Below, piece by piece: positions 21,701 through 32,277 of a stretch of 32,913 nt of DNA (positions are counted from its first letter, which is position 1; the number at the start of each line of letters is the position of its first letter). The DNA lies in the NCBI GenBank assembly GCA_000708835.1, contig DF237733.1, forward strand, positions 1 to 32,913. The letters are read 5' to 3'. Origin of the DNA: Klebsormidium nitens. Lineage: Eukaryota; Streptophyta; Klebsormidiophyceae; Klebsormidiales; Klebsormidiaceae. The position numbers and the translations under genes were made by a program. The notes below the pieces were generated by a model. It saw only the letters and a program-made list of their open reading frames with translations. It was not told where the DNA came from and searched no databases.

Positions 21701-24000
21701 CGGGCGGCATGCGGGGACCGAGCCTGAGATCGAGAGAGCGTTCTCGAACTCATATCCGGGGTCGGAGGGCGCTCTCACCGGGGCTTTCCTTTGGGCAGAC
21801 CTGGAGGGCGCTTCAGAATCGGTCTCTGACAGGGGGTGTGGAAATGGGCAAGAGGGGCTCGTTTCTGGATCGGGGGCCAGAGCCGGGCTGGGCAAAATGG
21901 CAGGTGGAGAGCCGGTCCGGGCTTTGCTAGAGCGTGAGTACGGGGACTCGTCGATACTGGGGGGTGGCGTAAGCGTGCGGCCGGAAGAGCGGATCAGGAT
22001 CGATGCAGACGTCTTAGAACGGGCGGTAGGCGACCAGGCGTGCTCTTGTCGGATCTGCGCTTCGTCTCGGGGGGGCGGAGCGCTGTTTCACGAAGACGAA
22101 GACGACCCGCTTGTTAGCTCTGGTCCTGGCTCGGGGGACGAAAACGGTTTGCGTTTAGAGTCCGCTTTGCCCGGGGGTTTGGGTGCCGCGCAGGCGTCCT
22201 TTGCGAACCGGGGGGTCTTGGAAGGGCGGCCTGCCGCCCCCCCGAAACGGAGGAAGCGGCGGAGGGCGTCGCTGCTCTCACGCAACGTGTGCGCGACAGC
22301 TGTCCGGGCGCTCGGCGCAGCGGGGCGGGTACCCGAGCTTCTCGCCTTGCTACCGCATCTAGGGGGATCCCTCGCGGGGCAGAATCTGAGCAAGGCGCTG
22401 GTGATGCACCTCGCGAGGGACGGGAAAGTGGAGGAGGCCCTGTCGGTGCTCCTGTCGTCGCCGCACCGCACCGTCCCGCTGTACAACGTGGTCATGGATG
22501 CGGCCAGCAAGGCCTGGCTGGGCCACGAGCGCGTGGTCGCCATTTTCGATCTCATTCTTTCGGACGGTTTGGACCCGACCGTCTGGAGCTACAACACCGT
22601 GCTGTCCGCGCTCGTCCGCGAAAACATGCTGCCCGAGGCGTTCTACTGGCTGGACGAGATGCGGGTTCGGGGCTGCAAACCCGACGCGGTTAGCTATAAC
22701 ACGCTGATGGGCGCGCGAGTGCAGTTCAAGGTCGCGCGGGGGATCTTCGAGCAGATGCTGAGGGAGGGGGTTACGCCTAACCTGAGGACGTTCAACGTGC
22801 TCATTGCGGCGGTTGCGGCGATCGGGGACTACGAGGAGGCCAAGACGTGGGTCGTCCGGATGAAGGGGATGGGCATCGAGCCGTCGCAGGTACGTAGCTT
22901 TGATTGCTTCGTTTCTCTCATCAGACCCTGCTGGTTTCGTTCTCCCCTGCTTTACAAAGTGAGATTCTGCTGAGGATCGAGACGAGTGGGTCCCTTTCTT
23001 GCATGTTGTGCGGGCTTAGTTCGTCAGCAAAGTGGAATACCAAACCCGTCGAAGACGGGAATGACGCGCTTTTGGACAGGTTCAACAGCCTGCTGATTGG
23101 AACGAAAGTGACATAGGAACAAAGATCTTGGTCTGCTCCCTCATGCATATTGCAATGCCTGATAAAGCACCTGTCGGCGCACGGCCGGTTAACTGCCTCT
23201 TCCGCTAGCTTTTGTCTTCAGGGTGGGGCCGCTTTCTCGCTGCTGCGAGCACTCTGATCCCTGACTTGAACACGTGCTTTCCATCAAAAAACAGATTGAA
23301 GGCTGACGAACAAGTGAGAAATGCTCGTGTTTTCCTTCCCCCAAGTCTCTGAAGCCATGCGATCCGGGTTGTTCTGGAATGACGTTCTTCTCTGTGCACA
23401 AGTTACCTGCGCAAGCTCCGGTCACAGAATTGTTACTTCTTGGCATAAACTGTTCCTGACTTGTCAAGCTCGGGCAGGTTTCGGTCTGCAGAACGTTCGC
23501 AGCTAAGATCATCTGGGCAGTCACTTATCTGACCACCGTTCCGCTTAGACCCGCTATCCTTATTTACACTCTCATTTGTCGTCGCCTGGTTAGTTAGTCC
23601 TTACTGTGCATTTAGTGCTTATTCACACTTTCCGCTTCTGCAGGTGACGTACAACTCCCTCATCACGGCGTGTCTGAACGGCGGCTCGGGGCTCGACGAG
23701 GCCCTGTCCGTCGTCGAGCAGATGGAGGATGCGGGCTTCTTTCCCGACGTTGTCACCTACAACATCCTCATCGGGGCCTGCAGCCGATTTGGATGGCTTG
23801 AGGAGCGGAATGACCTGCTGGCGGAAATGAACTCGACCGGAATCAAGGCCAACGACATCACGCGGAAGATGATAGCGCTCCATAGGCCGGACGATTTAGA
23901 GAGGGGGTTTAGGAAACGGTTCGAGGTATGTTCTGTACGCGAACAGAATGTGAAGGTTGTAGTCGAAAAGAAGGGGCGACGGCAGCGGAAGGTTAGCTAA
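18755..24000 (+). CDS. P-type pentatricopeptide-repeat (PPR) protein with long N-terminal extension
   Basis: Three exons: 18755-19361, 20056-22889, 23644-24000, giving 1265 residues and TAA. Exon 1 ends in phase 1 at GCA G|gtgaat, and exon 2 begins cacag|CT GGC, restoring frame; intron 2 falls at a PPR boundary (EPSQ|VTYN). The first 90 or so residues are Ser/Ala/Arg-rich with few acids, which suits a chloroplast or mitochondrial transit peptide. Residues about 100-930 are low-complexity (Gly, Glu, Arg, Ser) with a duplicated NGAWKGKSVWRRD module. About eight P-type PPRs cover 938-1230, with YNVVMD, YNTVLS, YNTLMG, FNVLIA, YNSLIT and YNILIG helix starts. P-type PPRs bind organellar RNA one base per repeat and act in its stability, splicing or translation; that role is inferred by family. 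No DYW, E or SMR domain is present. One repeat (about 1078-1110) is two or three residues short. Confidence 0.82.
21205..21438 (+). repeat. Two 39-codon repeats inside the PPR gene's N-terminal region
   Basis: Units 21205-21321 and 21322-21438 each start CCTCTAGTTC and are 117 bases long. Both encode a Ser run, then SNGAWKG(K/R)SVWRRD, then an Ala/Pro/Glu-rich tail ending in a Leu/Pro-Ser-Glu motif. The WRRD core is much better conserved than the flanks, so it may be a selected short motif and not only slippage. Confidence 0.8.
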
Positions 24001-24904
24001 GCTAGCACTGTACAGAAGTTCGTAGGTATGCATTAGTTCGTGATAGTTCTGCCGACAGCGGCAACAATCTGGTAGTCAAAGGTGACAAATGATCCGACAA
24101 AGCCTTGAGCTAGGGGTTCAGGTCGTCCGGTGGGGATCAAATTCCGGACCCTCTTTAAAACACTCAAATCCGGAAAGCCTTTCTTTTCACCCGATGGTTT
24201 TATTCCTCAGTCGCGACCGTTTTACCAATTTGGCATGTGGTTGCCTATCGTGCGATCACTTGAATCGAGCTAGCTGATCAGAGACCAACGCGATGCGGTC
24301 ATGCTGCAATCATGCAAATCGGCAAGCTTCGGGTCCGACAGAGTCGATATCAATAGGTGCTTCACCAAGTCTCAATTGCTGTAAGTATTCTTTTGCAAAC
24401 CGATCATGCAAGAGCGAGATGCAGTCGACTTCTGCGCATGCCCGGCCTACTACACATCGATCATGCACTCTACAGCAGTGAGAGAAGCGCGACTGAACTT
24501 TCCTTCGTACGCATTCGCATTGGTCAGATCAGCGGATTTGGAGGTCACGTGGTCAAGTTCTGTCTAGCTGGACTCAGCCTTTAATTGACCATCATGTGCA
24601 TTAAATTCGATTGAGGACACGTATTCATGTGAAGCGAATGTGCGATAGTCGCATCGCCTAGTCACTGAACAATCAAGTCGTTATGCAAGAGACATGTCGG
24701 AAATACTGTCAGCACACATAAACGTTGTATAAGCTGCATGCAGCCCACTCCTCATTAAGGACCATGTCATCGTGAAGGCATCCATGCCCTATCAAAGACT
24801 GAACCGACTAACCCAGATCCTTTTTTGATCTACTTCGCAACTCTCAACAGCTTTTAGACATCGTGACAAAGATCTTAATTAAGAGAGTTAACGATCGAGT
24901 CGGC
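24001..24904. other. Spacer between the PPR gene and the Sel1 pseudogene
   Basis: This contains the PPR 3' UTR and unassigned DNA. I see no coding exon, RNA gene or strong repeat. A GATCATGCA motif recurs (24400, 24461) without further pattern. Confidence 0.4.
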
Positions 24905-26348
24905 TCAGAAGCCCACGTCCCCTTGCTCCGCCATCGCTTGGAAAAATGCGGCCGCCGTTGCGGCATCAGCTGATCAAATTCACGTCTCTTCAGGCAGCTC
25001 AATCTGCGCGCGCACACACCCCAGCTCGGCTCCCCCCGCCAGCTTAAATCACCCCAGTCCTGCGCTCTCGTTCTCAGTACCCCCCTTGCCAAGATAGTGG
25101 GCCTCCCAAAGATCGTATTGTGCGCCCGCGTGCCCCTGATCCGCCGCTTTTCAAAGCCACGTGGCCGCCTCCGCATCATCTCGGGCGACGCCCTTTCGCT
25201 CGCCGTATAGGCACCCCAGCTTATAATATGCATCTGGGTAGCCTGCGTCACCCGCCCTCTTGAGCCACATTACGGCGTCCGCCAGATCCTGTTCCGTACC
25301 GGTTCCGTCCCGATACCTCGGCAGCAAGTCGTGCTGTGCGAGCTGAATAGCGGAATGCGCCGCTCTGTTCTCCCACGCGGCCGCCTCTTCGTAGTTCCTC
25401 GCGACGCCCTTTCTGTGCTCGTAGCATTCCGCCAGGCAGAATGCTGCCGGAATCTGTTCCCTTTCCGCAGCTTTTTCGTACCACTTGAACGCCTCCTCAA
25501 AGCTCTGCTCGACGCCCCGGCCTAGCTCGTAGCACACCCCGAGCTCGTAACACGCGTCCTTGTCTGCGTGCGCCACGTGGCGCACGTGTTCAGCCGCCTC
25601 CCTGAACAAACGCACAGCTCCTTTCGGATCCGTTTCCAGGACACCCTTGCCGATCTTATATAGCATATGAGAAATTCCGCTTCCGGCATAATGGAGCTCT
25701 TGGCTTTTCAGAGCTTGTTCCGCCCAAGAAACCGCCGCGGCGCCGTCTCTCTCGCACCCCGTTCCGTTTGCAAGGCACACTGCTAGCTCGATCATGCAAT
25801 CCCCGCTCCCTAGTTCTGCTCCCACTTTGAAGAACTCCACGGCCTCCTCGTGGCGCTCGTCTTCGGACGCATCCACGCCCTTGTCTAGCATGGCGCCGAA
25901 GAGCGCGCTCTGCGTGCGCGCGTTCCCGTGCGCGGCCAGCTCCTTGAACAAAGCGAGCGCTTTGGATCGCTCCACGTTTCCGAACCTTACGTACATTGCC
26001 GTCCTAAGAAGGGTTCGCATCTCCTGAGAAACGTCCCCAGGGGAACCGACGACTTGCGCGTGCTCGAACAAGACCAATGCCGCCGTGCAGTCTTTGTCGC
26101 ACCCTTGCCCTAACAAGAATTGACGCGACAGCGCAGCCATACATTTGGCACACCCCGAGGCAGCCCCAGATCTGAAAAGCTCCAAGGACTCTACGTAGCG
26201 TTTCTGCAAATGCGCGGTTTTCCTTTCTGTGGAAGATCCTTTCCAGCGCGCTTGCGCGCGCGCTTTCCAAACCAGAGACCGCTTCCTCATAATCTCGATT
26301 GCCATGGAACCCCATCATGCGCAGGCTCTCTGCCTGTCCCCTGTCCAT
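24905..26348 (-). pseudogene. Sel1-like repeat gene, frameshifted and interrupted by TGA codons
   Basis: The largest intact piece is an ORF from ATG 26305 to TGA 25151 (384 codons). It carries about nine Sel1-like repeats, helical solenoid units of about 36 residues with signatures such as GYPDAYYKLGCLYGERKG and EEAFKWYEKAAE. The same frame continues past the TGA with clear repeat sequence (KAADQGHAGAQYDL, FKLAGGAELGC, AAFFQAMAEQGD), broken by TGA at 25051-25049, 24982-24980, 24976-24974 and 24907-24905. At the 5' end, another frame from ATG 26348 encodes MMGFHGNRDYEEAVSGLE, a better Sel1 start than the ORF's own first 40 residues. That suggests a one-base indel between about 26230 and 26190. 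Sel1 proteins are usually adaptors. A truncated functional protein from 26305-25151 cannot be excluded. Confidence 0.7.
25151..26305 (-). CDS. Surviving 384-residue Sel1-repeat ORF within the pseudogene
   Basis: This is the uninterrupted part of the Sel1-like gene, entered separately because a gene caller would report it and it might still be translated. It opens at a true ATG and has no intron. Residues from about 45 onward are Sel1-like repeats (RYVESLELFRSGAASGCAKC at the first). It stops at a TGA in the middle of a repeat, directly after EAATWL, where the family has a basic residue followed by KAA. Codon use is strongly G/C-ending and therefore coding-like throughout. It is divergent from the MYND gene at 27266. 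Confidence 0.5.
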   Translation of the reverse strand: MAIEIMRKRSLVWKARAQARWKGSSTERKTAHLQKRYVESLELFRSGAASGCAKCMAALSRQFLLGQGCDKDCTAALVLFEHAQVVGSPGDVSQEMRTLLRTAMYVRFGNVERSKALALFKELAAHGNARTQSALFGAMLDKGVDASEDERHEEAVEFFKVGAELGSGDCMIELAVCLANGTGCERDGAAAVSWAEQALKSQELHYAGSGISHMLYKIGKGVLETDPKGAVRLFREAAEHVRHVAHADKDACYELGVCYELGRGVEQSFEEAFKWYEKAAEREQIPAAFCLAECYEHRKGVARNYEEAAAWENRAAHSAIQLAQHDLLPRYRDGTGTEQDLADAVMWLKRAGDAGYPDAYYKLGCLYGERKGVARDDAEAATWL

Positions 26349-27265
26349 ATCGCAGGCTGGCGCCGTTGGCAACGCTTCGACACTTATCTGAGGCTGCTTC
26401 ACTCACCTTCTAATTTACCTTCAATGCAGCCCATGCCAGAGCGCGTCTAGAAGCAAACATATCAAAGGCCTGGCCCAAACCATTGCGGGAGACTTTGCGG
26501 GTGGTAATATTGCGTTGATCCGAGGGGTGAGAGAGGACTGAATGAGCGCCTTTTCGCATCTTGTGAAAGTTTTTTCAGCTCGGGGGACGGTGATTCGCGC
26601 GGTCGCTATTCGCCAAACCCCAAACCCGGAGCTTAGTTGCGCGCGCCGTGCCCTTGACGTCCGATCGACGCGCTTTGCGGGCGCGCCACACGTGGCAGCC
26701 GAAGTCGATTGTCGCGGCCGGCCTGATGCAAGTTGCACGGTAAACCCTGCCTGGTTGCATCACAGCCGTCCACAGTCCACAATTGTGTCAATTGACCGTT
26801 AAATGGATTCGATATTTCTCATCTAAAACTTGAGCATCCTGTTCGTTGGGGTGATGATTGCGGCCACTACTCTTGTCTGATGCGTGCTGCACATCAATTA
26901 AACGGCAGAACTTTACAGAGCAATAGTCTGGCTTTGAAGTTGCGGCGCTGCGCAAGTGATGCGCTTTCAGCTTGCTGAAGATGACGTATTCTGCAGCTTT
27001 ATGTGAGCAGGGCGGGCAGCGTGAAACGTATGCATTCTAAGATCGCAAGTCACGAGAACACATCGGGTTGGTTGTCACTCTTGTATTAGTAGGCGTGTAG
27101 TCAGACCAGGACCTGAGGATCGAATGAGGATTGAACAGACCTTTGAAATTCAGTGGGAAGAAAGAGTTTTAGTGACTTAGACAAGAAGACTTTGTAAGTT
27201 GCGGCCTGACTGCTCAGCCTCCAGGTGGTGCATATGCACCTTACGTATGAGCAACATTTCAGACA
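26349..27265. other. Divergent spacer between the Sel1 remnant and the first MYND gene
   Basis: The first 350 bases are CpG-rich (dense GCGCGCC and CGATCG near 26640-26720) and the rest is more A/T-rich, as expected of a CpG-rich promoter side and a 5' UTR side. An ATG-started 86-codon frame at 26542 lacks any protein-like pattern. No repeat or RNA gene was recognised. Confidence 0.4.
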
Positions 27266-29131
27266 ATGGAAGAAGACCTAGACAAGGTCGTGGAGGAGTA
27301 TGCAGCCATGATCAACTCATCTCATCACGAGAGGATTCTGGAAATGTATCAAGCGCTGGAGGAATTGTTTCTCTCAGGGGAAAAGGGAAGTGAGACGACG
27401 TTTGCTAGGATTGCTCAAGAACTTGCCACGTATCAAAATGATGCTCTTTTGAAGCCCCTTTTGCTCGGCATTTTGGAGATATTAGACCGTGAGGATCTGC
27501 ATGCGAGGACCTCTCACTTCAGGGCTTGCTGCTTGGCAATCAACACATTGACATCAAGCGCAATTGTGGTCAAAAAATGTCTGATGGGAACAGGCCGGAC
27601 GGAAAAGACGCGCCCTGCTCGGATCCTTTACGAAGATTTAAGTGCCACCGCATTACGCAGGTCACACGCTCTAGAAAAAGGAAACGCTAGTGCTGCAAGC
27701 CTTTGCATTATTAGACCTCCGGAAATCTTGGCCAAGTTTACGAGAGCTTCCAGAGTTTTCCGGAAAGCCATGAAGAACATCTCAGAAGATCGGAACATGT
27801 ATGAGACGTTTGGAGACTTTTTGTCCGCACAGTTCCTCTCCAAGCTGTTTCAGACAGCTTGGAGAGATCAGAAAGACGCCGCTGCGATCAGAATGTGGCT
27901 GTCGGAAATGGCGGTCTCGCTTGCTTTCTCAGAGGACAGTCAGCCATGGGTTCTAGACATGTGGCTTCTTAAGTTGATGGCAGCCATCTACGAAACTACA
28001 AAGATGCAAAACCTCTCAGACGATGTGAAGCAGACCGACTCTCCTGTGGCTCGTTGCGCAATCCTTCTCTGCTTGCTGAACAAACAGGGCACGATAGAAA
28101 AGCTGCGAGCTCACAATGCACTCTCAGGTTTCAGCCCCCACAAACGGAAGATAAACAGTGCTGATCCGCGGTACAAGCCTTGGAGCTACATCGAAGCAAG
28201 ACTGCAAGGACGGCCTATGCGAGCACAGGATCTAGACCCACGCTTGATAGAGATCTTGCCGGAGATTATGCAGCATCCGAGTCCTTGGAACTGGACTCCC
28301 ATCGTCTGCTCGTGGAAGCTGTGCACGGCAGGCCCCCAACCGGAAGGTGATGGGAAGAAGTATGGAAAGTGCGCTGACTGTCAAGTTGCTCGCTACTGCA
28401 GGTTAGTTCCGAGTATCCTCAGACTATCTCCAATTCCGAAGCACTGCATGGCCGTCATTCTGGTCGTCACTCTCGCACCCCGTTCCTTTCATCATCTTGG
28501 CATCCCCAGGTCGTTTGCGGGTGGAGATCCTGAGCAAGCGCTCTTTTTTAAAGACCACTCTTCACCTTAACGTAGAGGGTTAACCTTCTCCTAGCCCCTT
28601 CGCTTAGGATCTTCCGCAACGTCCTCTGTGCCGGTACAAAATATTTCGATCACAGTTGTGCATAGGGATCAAAATCGGGCAGGCACTACGGTTGGGAGTT
28701 GCTCAGCAGACAGTGTACCGGCCACAGCTTGCTCGAGATCGCGCTTCGGTACTGCTCCTGCTTTTCTTCACTTGCTATGATAATTGTATTACGTTTCGCT
28801 TTTAGTCAATCACAAGATTCTTGACTGCCACGGACAGCTCTGTCCAAATTTACGGCTATACTGGCTCCTGCTCAATCTCGGATCTATTTGAACGTGTTTC
28901 CATCTACCTCCTTGAAACTTTTGTCACCATTTTGCTGCGGTTGCTTCAGATGCTTAAATGAAGGTGCCCGTACTATGTCCTCCCGGTTCAGTGAACAAAT
29001 TGCAAGCTCAATCAAATCAGCCACGTCCGCTCATCTGCAGAAAGGAGCACCAGATTCTGCATTGGCCAACCCACAAGATCCACTGTCAAGCGGGACGGAC
29101 AAAGGTTCAAGGGCCCGGAGGTGAAAGTTGA
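27266..29131 (+). CDS. MYND-type zinc-finger protein, paralogue 1
   Basis: Two exons, 27266-28401 and 29041-29131, give 408 residues ending in TGA. The donor is TAC TGC AG|gttagt and the acceptor ctgcag|A AAG, phase 2. Residues 1-340 form a helix-rich region without a known catalytic motif. The C-terminal MYND finger has Cys348 and Cys353 (C-x4-C, where the family norm is C-x2-C), Cys369 and Cys372, Cys378, His382 in place of the usual Cys, then His386, His390 and Cys394. MYND fingers bind short proline-rich peptides, and no SET domain is present, so a protein-interaction role is likely. Only 14 residues follow the finger. The start is the ATG beginning MEEDLDK, matched by MEEDLDE in the paralogue. 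The two align along their length, including FLSAQFL/FLSAEFL, LAFS, LRAHNALSGF and VCSWKLCTAGP. Confidence 0.82.
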
Positions 29132-30434
29132 CGTGACGGACCGACGAAGAAGCTCGATAAGCAGGGCGCGAACGCGAACGTCTTCAAGGTTAAGATCAAG
29201 TGCACATGGAGGTACATAGTTAAAAATACAAACCGGTCTGCAAAATTTTGATCATGCATCCAGTCGAGTAGCAAGGAGCGCTCTTGAATGCAACGTTCGT
29301 GCACGACACAGTTAAAAATCAGAGGGGAACGATTTGGAGACGCACGACGTATCAGCAAAAGAGCGGCTGGTAAACTAATAGGAGGGGACTAATAGGAGGG
29401 GAGTAATTTAAGGGTGAGAATTGAAGATGCTCGATTGATTGAAAGCCGGGAAAAAAAATGGGCACCACTGTTGTAAGAGGTGCCCAAGTTGTACCTTCTT
29501 TGTTTCCGGGACGAGATCATGTGAGGCGTGGCAAAAATTTCACAATCAATTCGAGCAGATCGATCATAGACAAAATCAAGCAGGACTGCATGACTCTTGC
29601 GTCACGTTAAGTGAATTCTGACGTCCTAGTCCTTTACGTTGTCTGTTCGTAGCATGTATGACCACGCAGTTAGCTCTGCTGGCATGAGCCGCACAAAGTG
29701 TAGGCGGGCATGGATTCAAAGTTTTGAGCGCATGCTGTATGGTGGCGATGCTGGGAATGCAACTTATTCTTCATGAAGCTATTTGTAGGTTAAGATATCT
29801 ATTGAGTATTCATTGTCTCATGCGCTCGCTCATGTTTCGTGCTATAATCGAATCTAGCATGGCGGCAAACGAGCTTGCGATCATAGCTATTGAGGCTCAT
29901 CAACGTTAAAAGTCCAAAAACGAGCTTCAACTTCAATTAGTGCATTCATCTTGAACAATCTACTTGCAGCTTCTGCTACCACTCCAGAGTCTGACCAAGA
30001 TCAAGGAACGTGGAAAAACTTCCATTGAGAAACGTGCGCACCCTCGCCGCTTTCTGATGCAAATGCCCAATAACCTTCAGCTGATAGTGTCAAGCTTTCG
30101 GATATATGGAGCTATGTGCACAAAAAGAGCAGCCCTGCTGGATTTGTTCGTAGAAATAAAGGACCCGAAAGCTTCGAGCATTCTGTCACGTGTCAATCCG
30201 GCACACTGACAAGGTCGTCTTACCCGCTTGTCACAAAGAGTTTGTAGGGGCCTCAGATCCAAAAGCTGTTTTGCGCGAGGCGCGTACACATACCAGCTTA
30301 CTGCTCCTCATGGCAGCCTTCTTTGATGTCGGAACCGGTTGAAGTTAAAGCAGCCTGCGGACAACCGCTAGTCTACCTCGAACAAACCTCGTACTGCAAC
30401 TTCAGATGGATGGTGACGCTTATCTCAGTCTAGC
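29132..30434. other. Convergent spacer between the two MYND genes
   Basis: The 3' UTRs of both MYND genes lie here. No coding exon was found, although both strands were read for further MYND or Sel1 remnants. The only repeat is the 14-bp tandem at 29374-29401. Confidence 0.45.
29374..29401. repeat. 14-bp tandem repeat (ACTAATAGGAGGGG x 2)
   Basis: Two perfect copies, 29374-29387 and 29388-29401, are followed by a degenerate third (AGTAATTTAAGGG). It is in the convergent MYND spacer, with no assigned function. Confidence 0.85.
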
Positions 30435-32277
30435 TCAGTCTTCAAACGGCCATGTACGTCCAAAACAGCCGTTGAAGAGTGTCGGACCATACGGCACACC
30501 GTCCTCAAGTACGCCGGAAACGTTCCCTGCTTGTTCAACCTTCCCTTTCTCATCTTCCTGAGAAGGCTGATCTCCGGGGAGTTTGACTGGACCAGCCTGG
30601 CAGTGTTTCTTGTGGTTTGCCCAGTGAATACGCTGATGCTCCTTGCTGCAGAAAAACAGTACAGTAAGGTAAGATTATCATATTTGAACGGCTCACAGAC
30701 TTTTGGGATCCTGACGACCTCATTGAGAAAGAGCAGATTGAACTGGGGTCCAACGCCTACTCCGTAATTTCAACGAGTTTTCCGGTCTTTCAACTTTCCG
30801 AGTGGACACAAAACTGACGTTTGAAAGTACTCAAAAGCGCAAAGCCCTGAAAGCTTGCTTTAAGCGGCTAATCAACTGTGATCATGTCTTTCTGATCAAG
30901 TGCTGTTCACCAGACAACCAAGCAGCTGTTTCTGTTGAATTGAACTGCGACTGACGCGTGCGAAGCCTGGTACACTGCAAGGATGTGAAATACGGACGAT
31001 CCAACAATTCGGCCTATCCAGATCCTCAGAACTAAGTTCTTCCCGTGACCACGACGGGGGGCGACTAGAGAACGATTAATGACACGTCAAACTGAACCAT
31101 TCCAGCCAATGCTACGTTTGAACCATCGGTCTTGAGGCCCTGCAGAAATCATTCTGATCGCTTCTTACCTGCAATAGCGGGCAACTTTGCAGGCGGAACA
31201 CTTTGCGAACTTCTTTCCGGCGAGGGGTTCCGGGCCTGCCGTGCACAGCTTCCACGAGCAGACGACCGGAACGGAGCTTCCGCTAAGAGCCGACTTGGCG
31301 GTCCATGTCTGGCCAGTACTTAGGTCTTCCAAAGTCGCTGAAAAGCCCATCAAATTTGCTTCGATGTAACCCCAGATGTCGAAGTCCGGGCTGGCACCGC
31401 TGATCTTGTCTCTGTGGGGCCGGAACCCCGAGAGCGCGTTGTGCGCGCGCAGCTTCTCCGTCGCAGGGTCGGACTCGAGCAAGCGGAGAAGGATCAAATT
31501 GCAGCGTGAAGCTGGAAACTCATCCCTTTTGGATATGTCCTGGAGCTGACCCAGGGGCGATTGTTCGTAAATAGATGCCAGGATTCTGAGTAGACCCTTG
31601 TCCAGAGCCCAGAGCTGTGTATCAGACGAGAAAGCAAGCGTCATCGCTAGACTGGACAAGGCGAGTCGAACCGCGTAAGCGTTTGAGTCGCACAACTTCT
31701 TGAGGAACTCAGCGGACAGAAAGAATCCAAGTTGCTCGAAAAGGGTGTGATCTTTCAGTACATCCTGCATGCCATCTCTGAAGACTCGAGAAGCTCGAGC
31801 AATGTTGGCCAGGCATTGAAGAGGCGCAACCACAAAGAATAGTCCAGCCATGGTGTCGTCCCCGCGCTTCAGCTCTCGAGCTCTTTGCAACGCGTCGCGC
31901 GACATTGTCTCATAGATCTCTTGCGCGCACCGTCTCTCCTCCCCCTCCTCTATCATTCCCAAGCAGCGCTCTACTACAACCTTGCTTGAGGTTAGGAGGG
32001 CAGACACCAAGCAGCAGCCTCCATAATGATTGTGTGCTTTGTCTGCATCTGCGTATCTGTAACACCCCGGCGCCCCCGCAAAGATCCTCTCCAGAACAGC
32101 GCCCCCTTGGAACGCCGCAAGCTCTTGAGCAAGCCTGGCAGACCTCTCCCTCCCTTCGCTTCCTGGCTGTTCGAAGGCGGTCTCCAACTCATTATAGCCT
32201 TTTGCAAATTCACCTAGATCATCTGATATGAGAAGGGCGGCACAACTCTTGACCTTCTCGTCCAGATCCTCTTCCAT
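30435..32277 (-). CDS. MYND-type zinc-finger protein, paralogue 2
   Basis: Two exons, 32277-31169 and 30645-30435, give 439 residues ending in TGA. The donor TAT TGC AG|gtaaga and acceptor ctgcag|C AAG match the position and phase of the intron in the gene at 27266. The N-terminal part is helical and unrecognised. The finger has Cys340, Cys345, Cys360, Cys363, Cys369, His373 (replacing Cys), His377, His381 and Cys385. The tail after the finger is 54 residues, acidic then aromatic (ending TWPFED), and is not shared with the other copy beyond HCQAG. Codon third positions are more G/C-rich than in paralogue 1, so the two have drifted in base composition or differ in expression. Exon 1 alone would stop inside the finger; exon 2 supplies its last three ligand positions. 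Confidence 0.85.

Noticed and set aside
20064-22973. A 969-codon single-exon reading of the PPR gene starting at 20064
   Set aside because: The first codon is GTG, an AG acceptor lies just upstream at 20054-20055, and exon 1 at 18755-19361 joins it in the right phase. The 3' end reads past a good GT donor into non-PPR sequence.
24100-24180. tRNA-like stretch with GGTTCAGGTC and GGATCAAATTCC
   Set aside because: No matching acceptor stem, D arm or anticodon arm could be placed at tRNA spacing.
24905-25153. TGA as selenocysteine or as a reassigned sense codon in the Sel1 gene
   Set aside because: Both MYND genes in the window end at TGA, so TGA is a working stop. Five in one solenoid region fits decay better than selenocysteine. 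I saw no obvious hairpin resembling a selenocysteine insertion element, but did not fold the region.
26542-26802. ATG-started 86-codon frame in the Sel1/MYND spacer
   Set aside because: No recognisable protein pattern and no splice-site support; likely chance in CpG-rich DNA.
30531-30767. Plus-strand frame of 78 codons with a hydrophobic stretch
   Set aside because: It overlaps exon 2 of the minus-strand MYND gene, whose frame completes a zinc finger; the plus-strand reading is a shadow.
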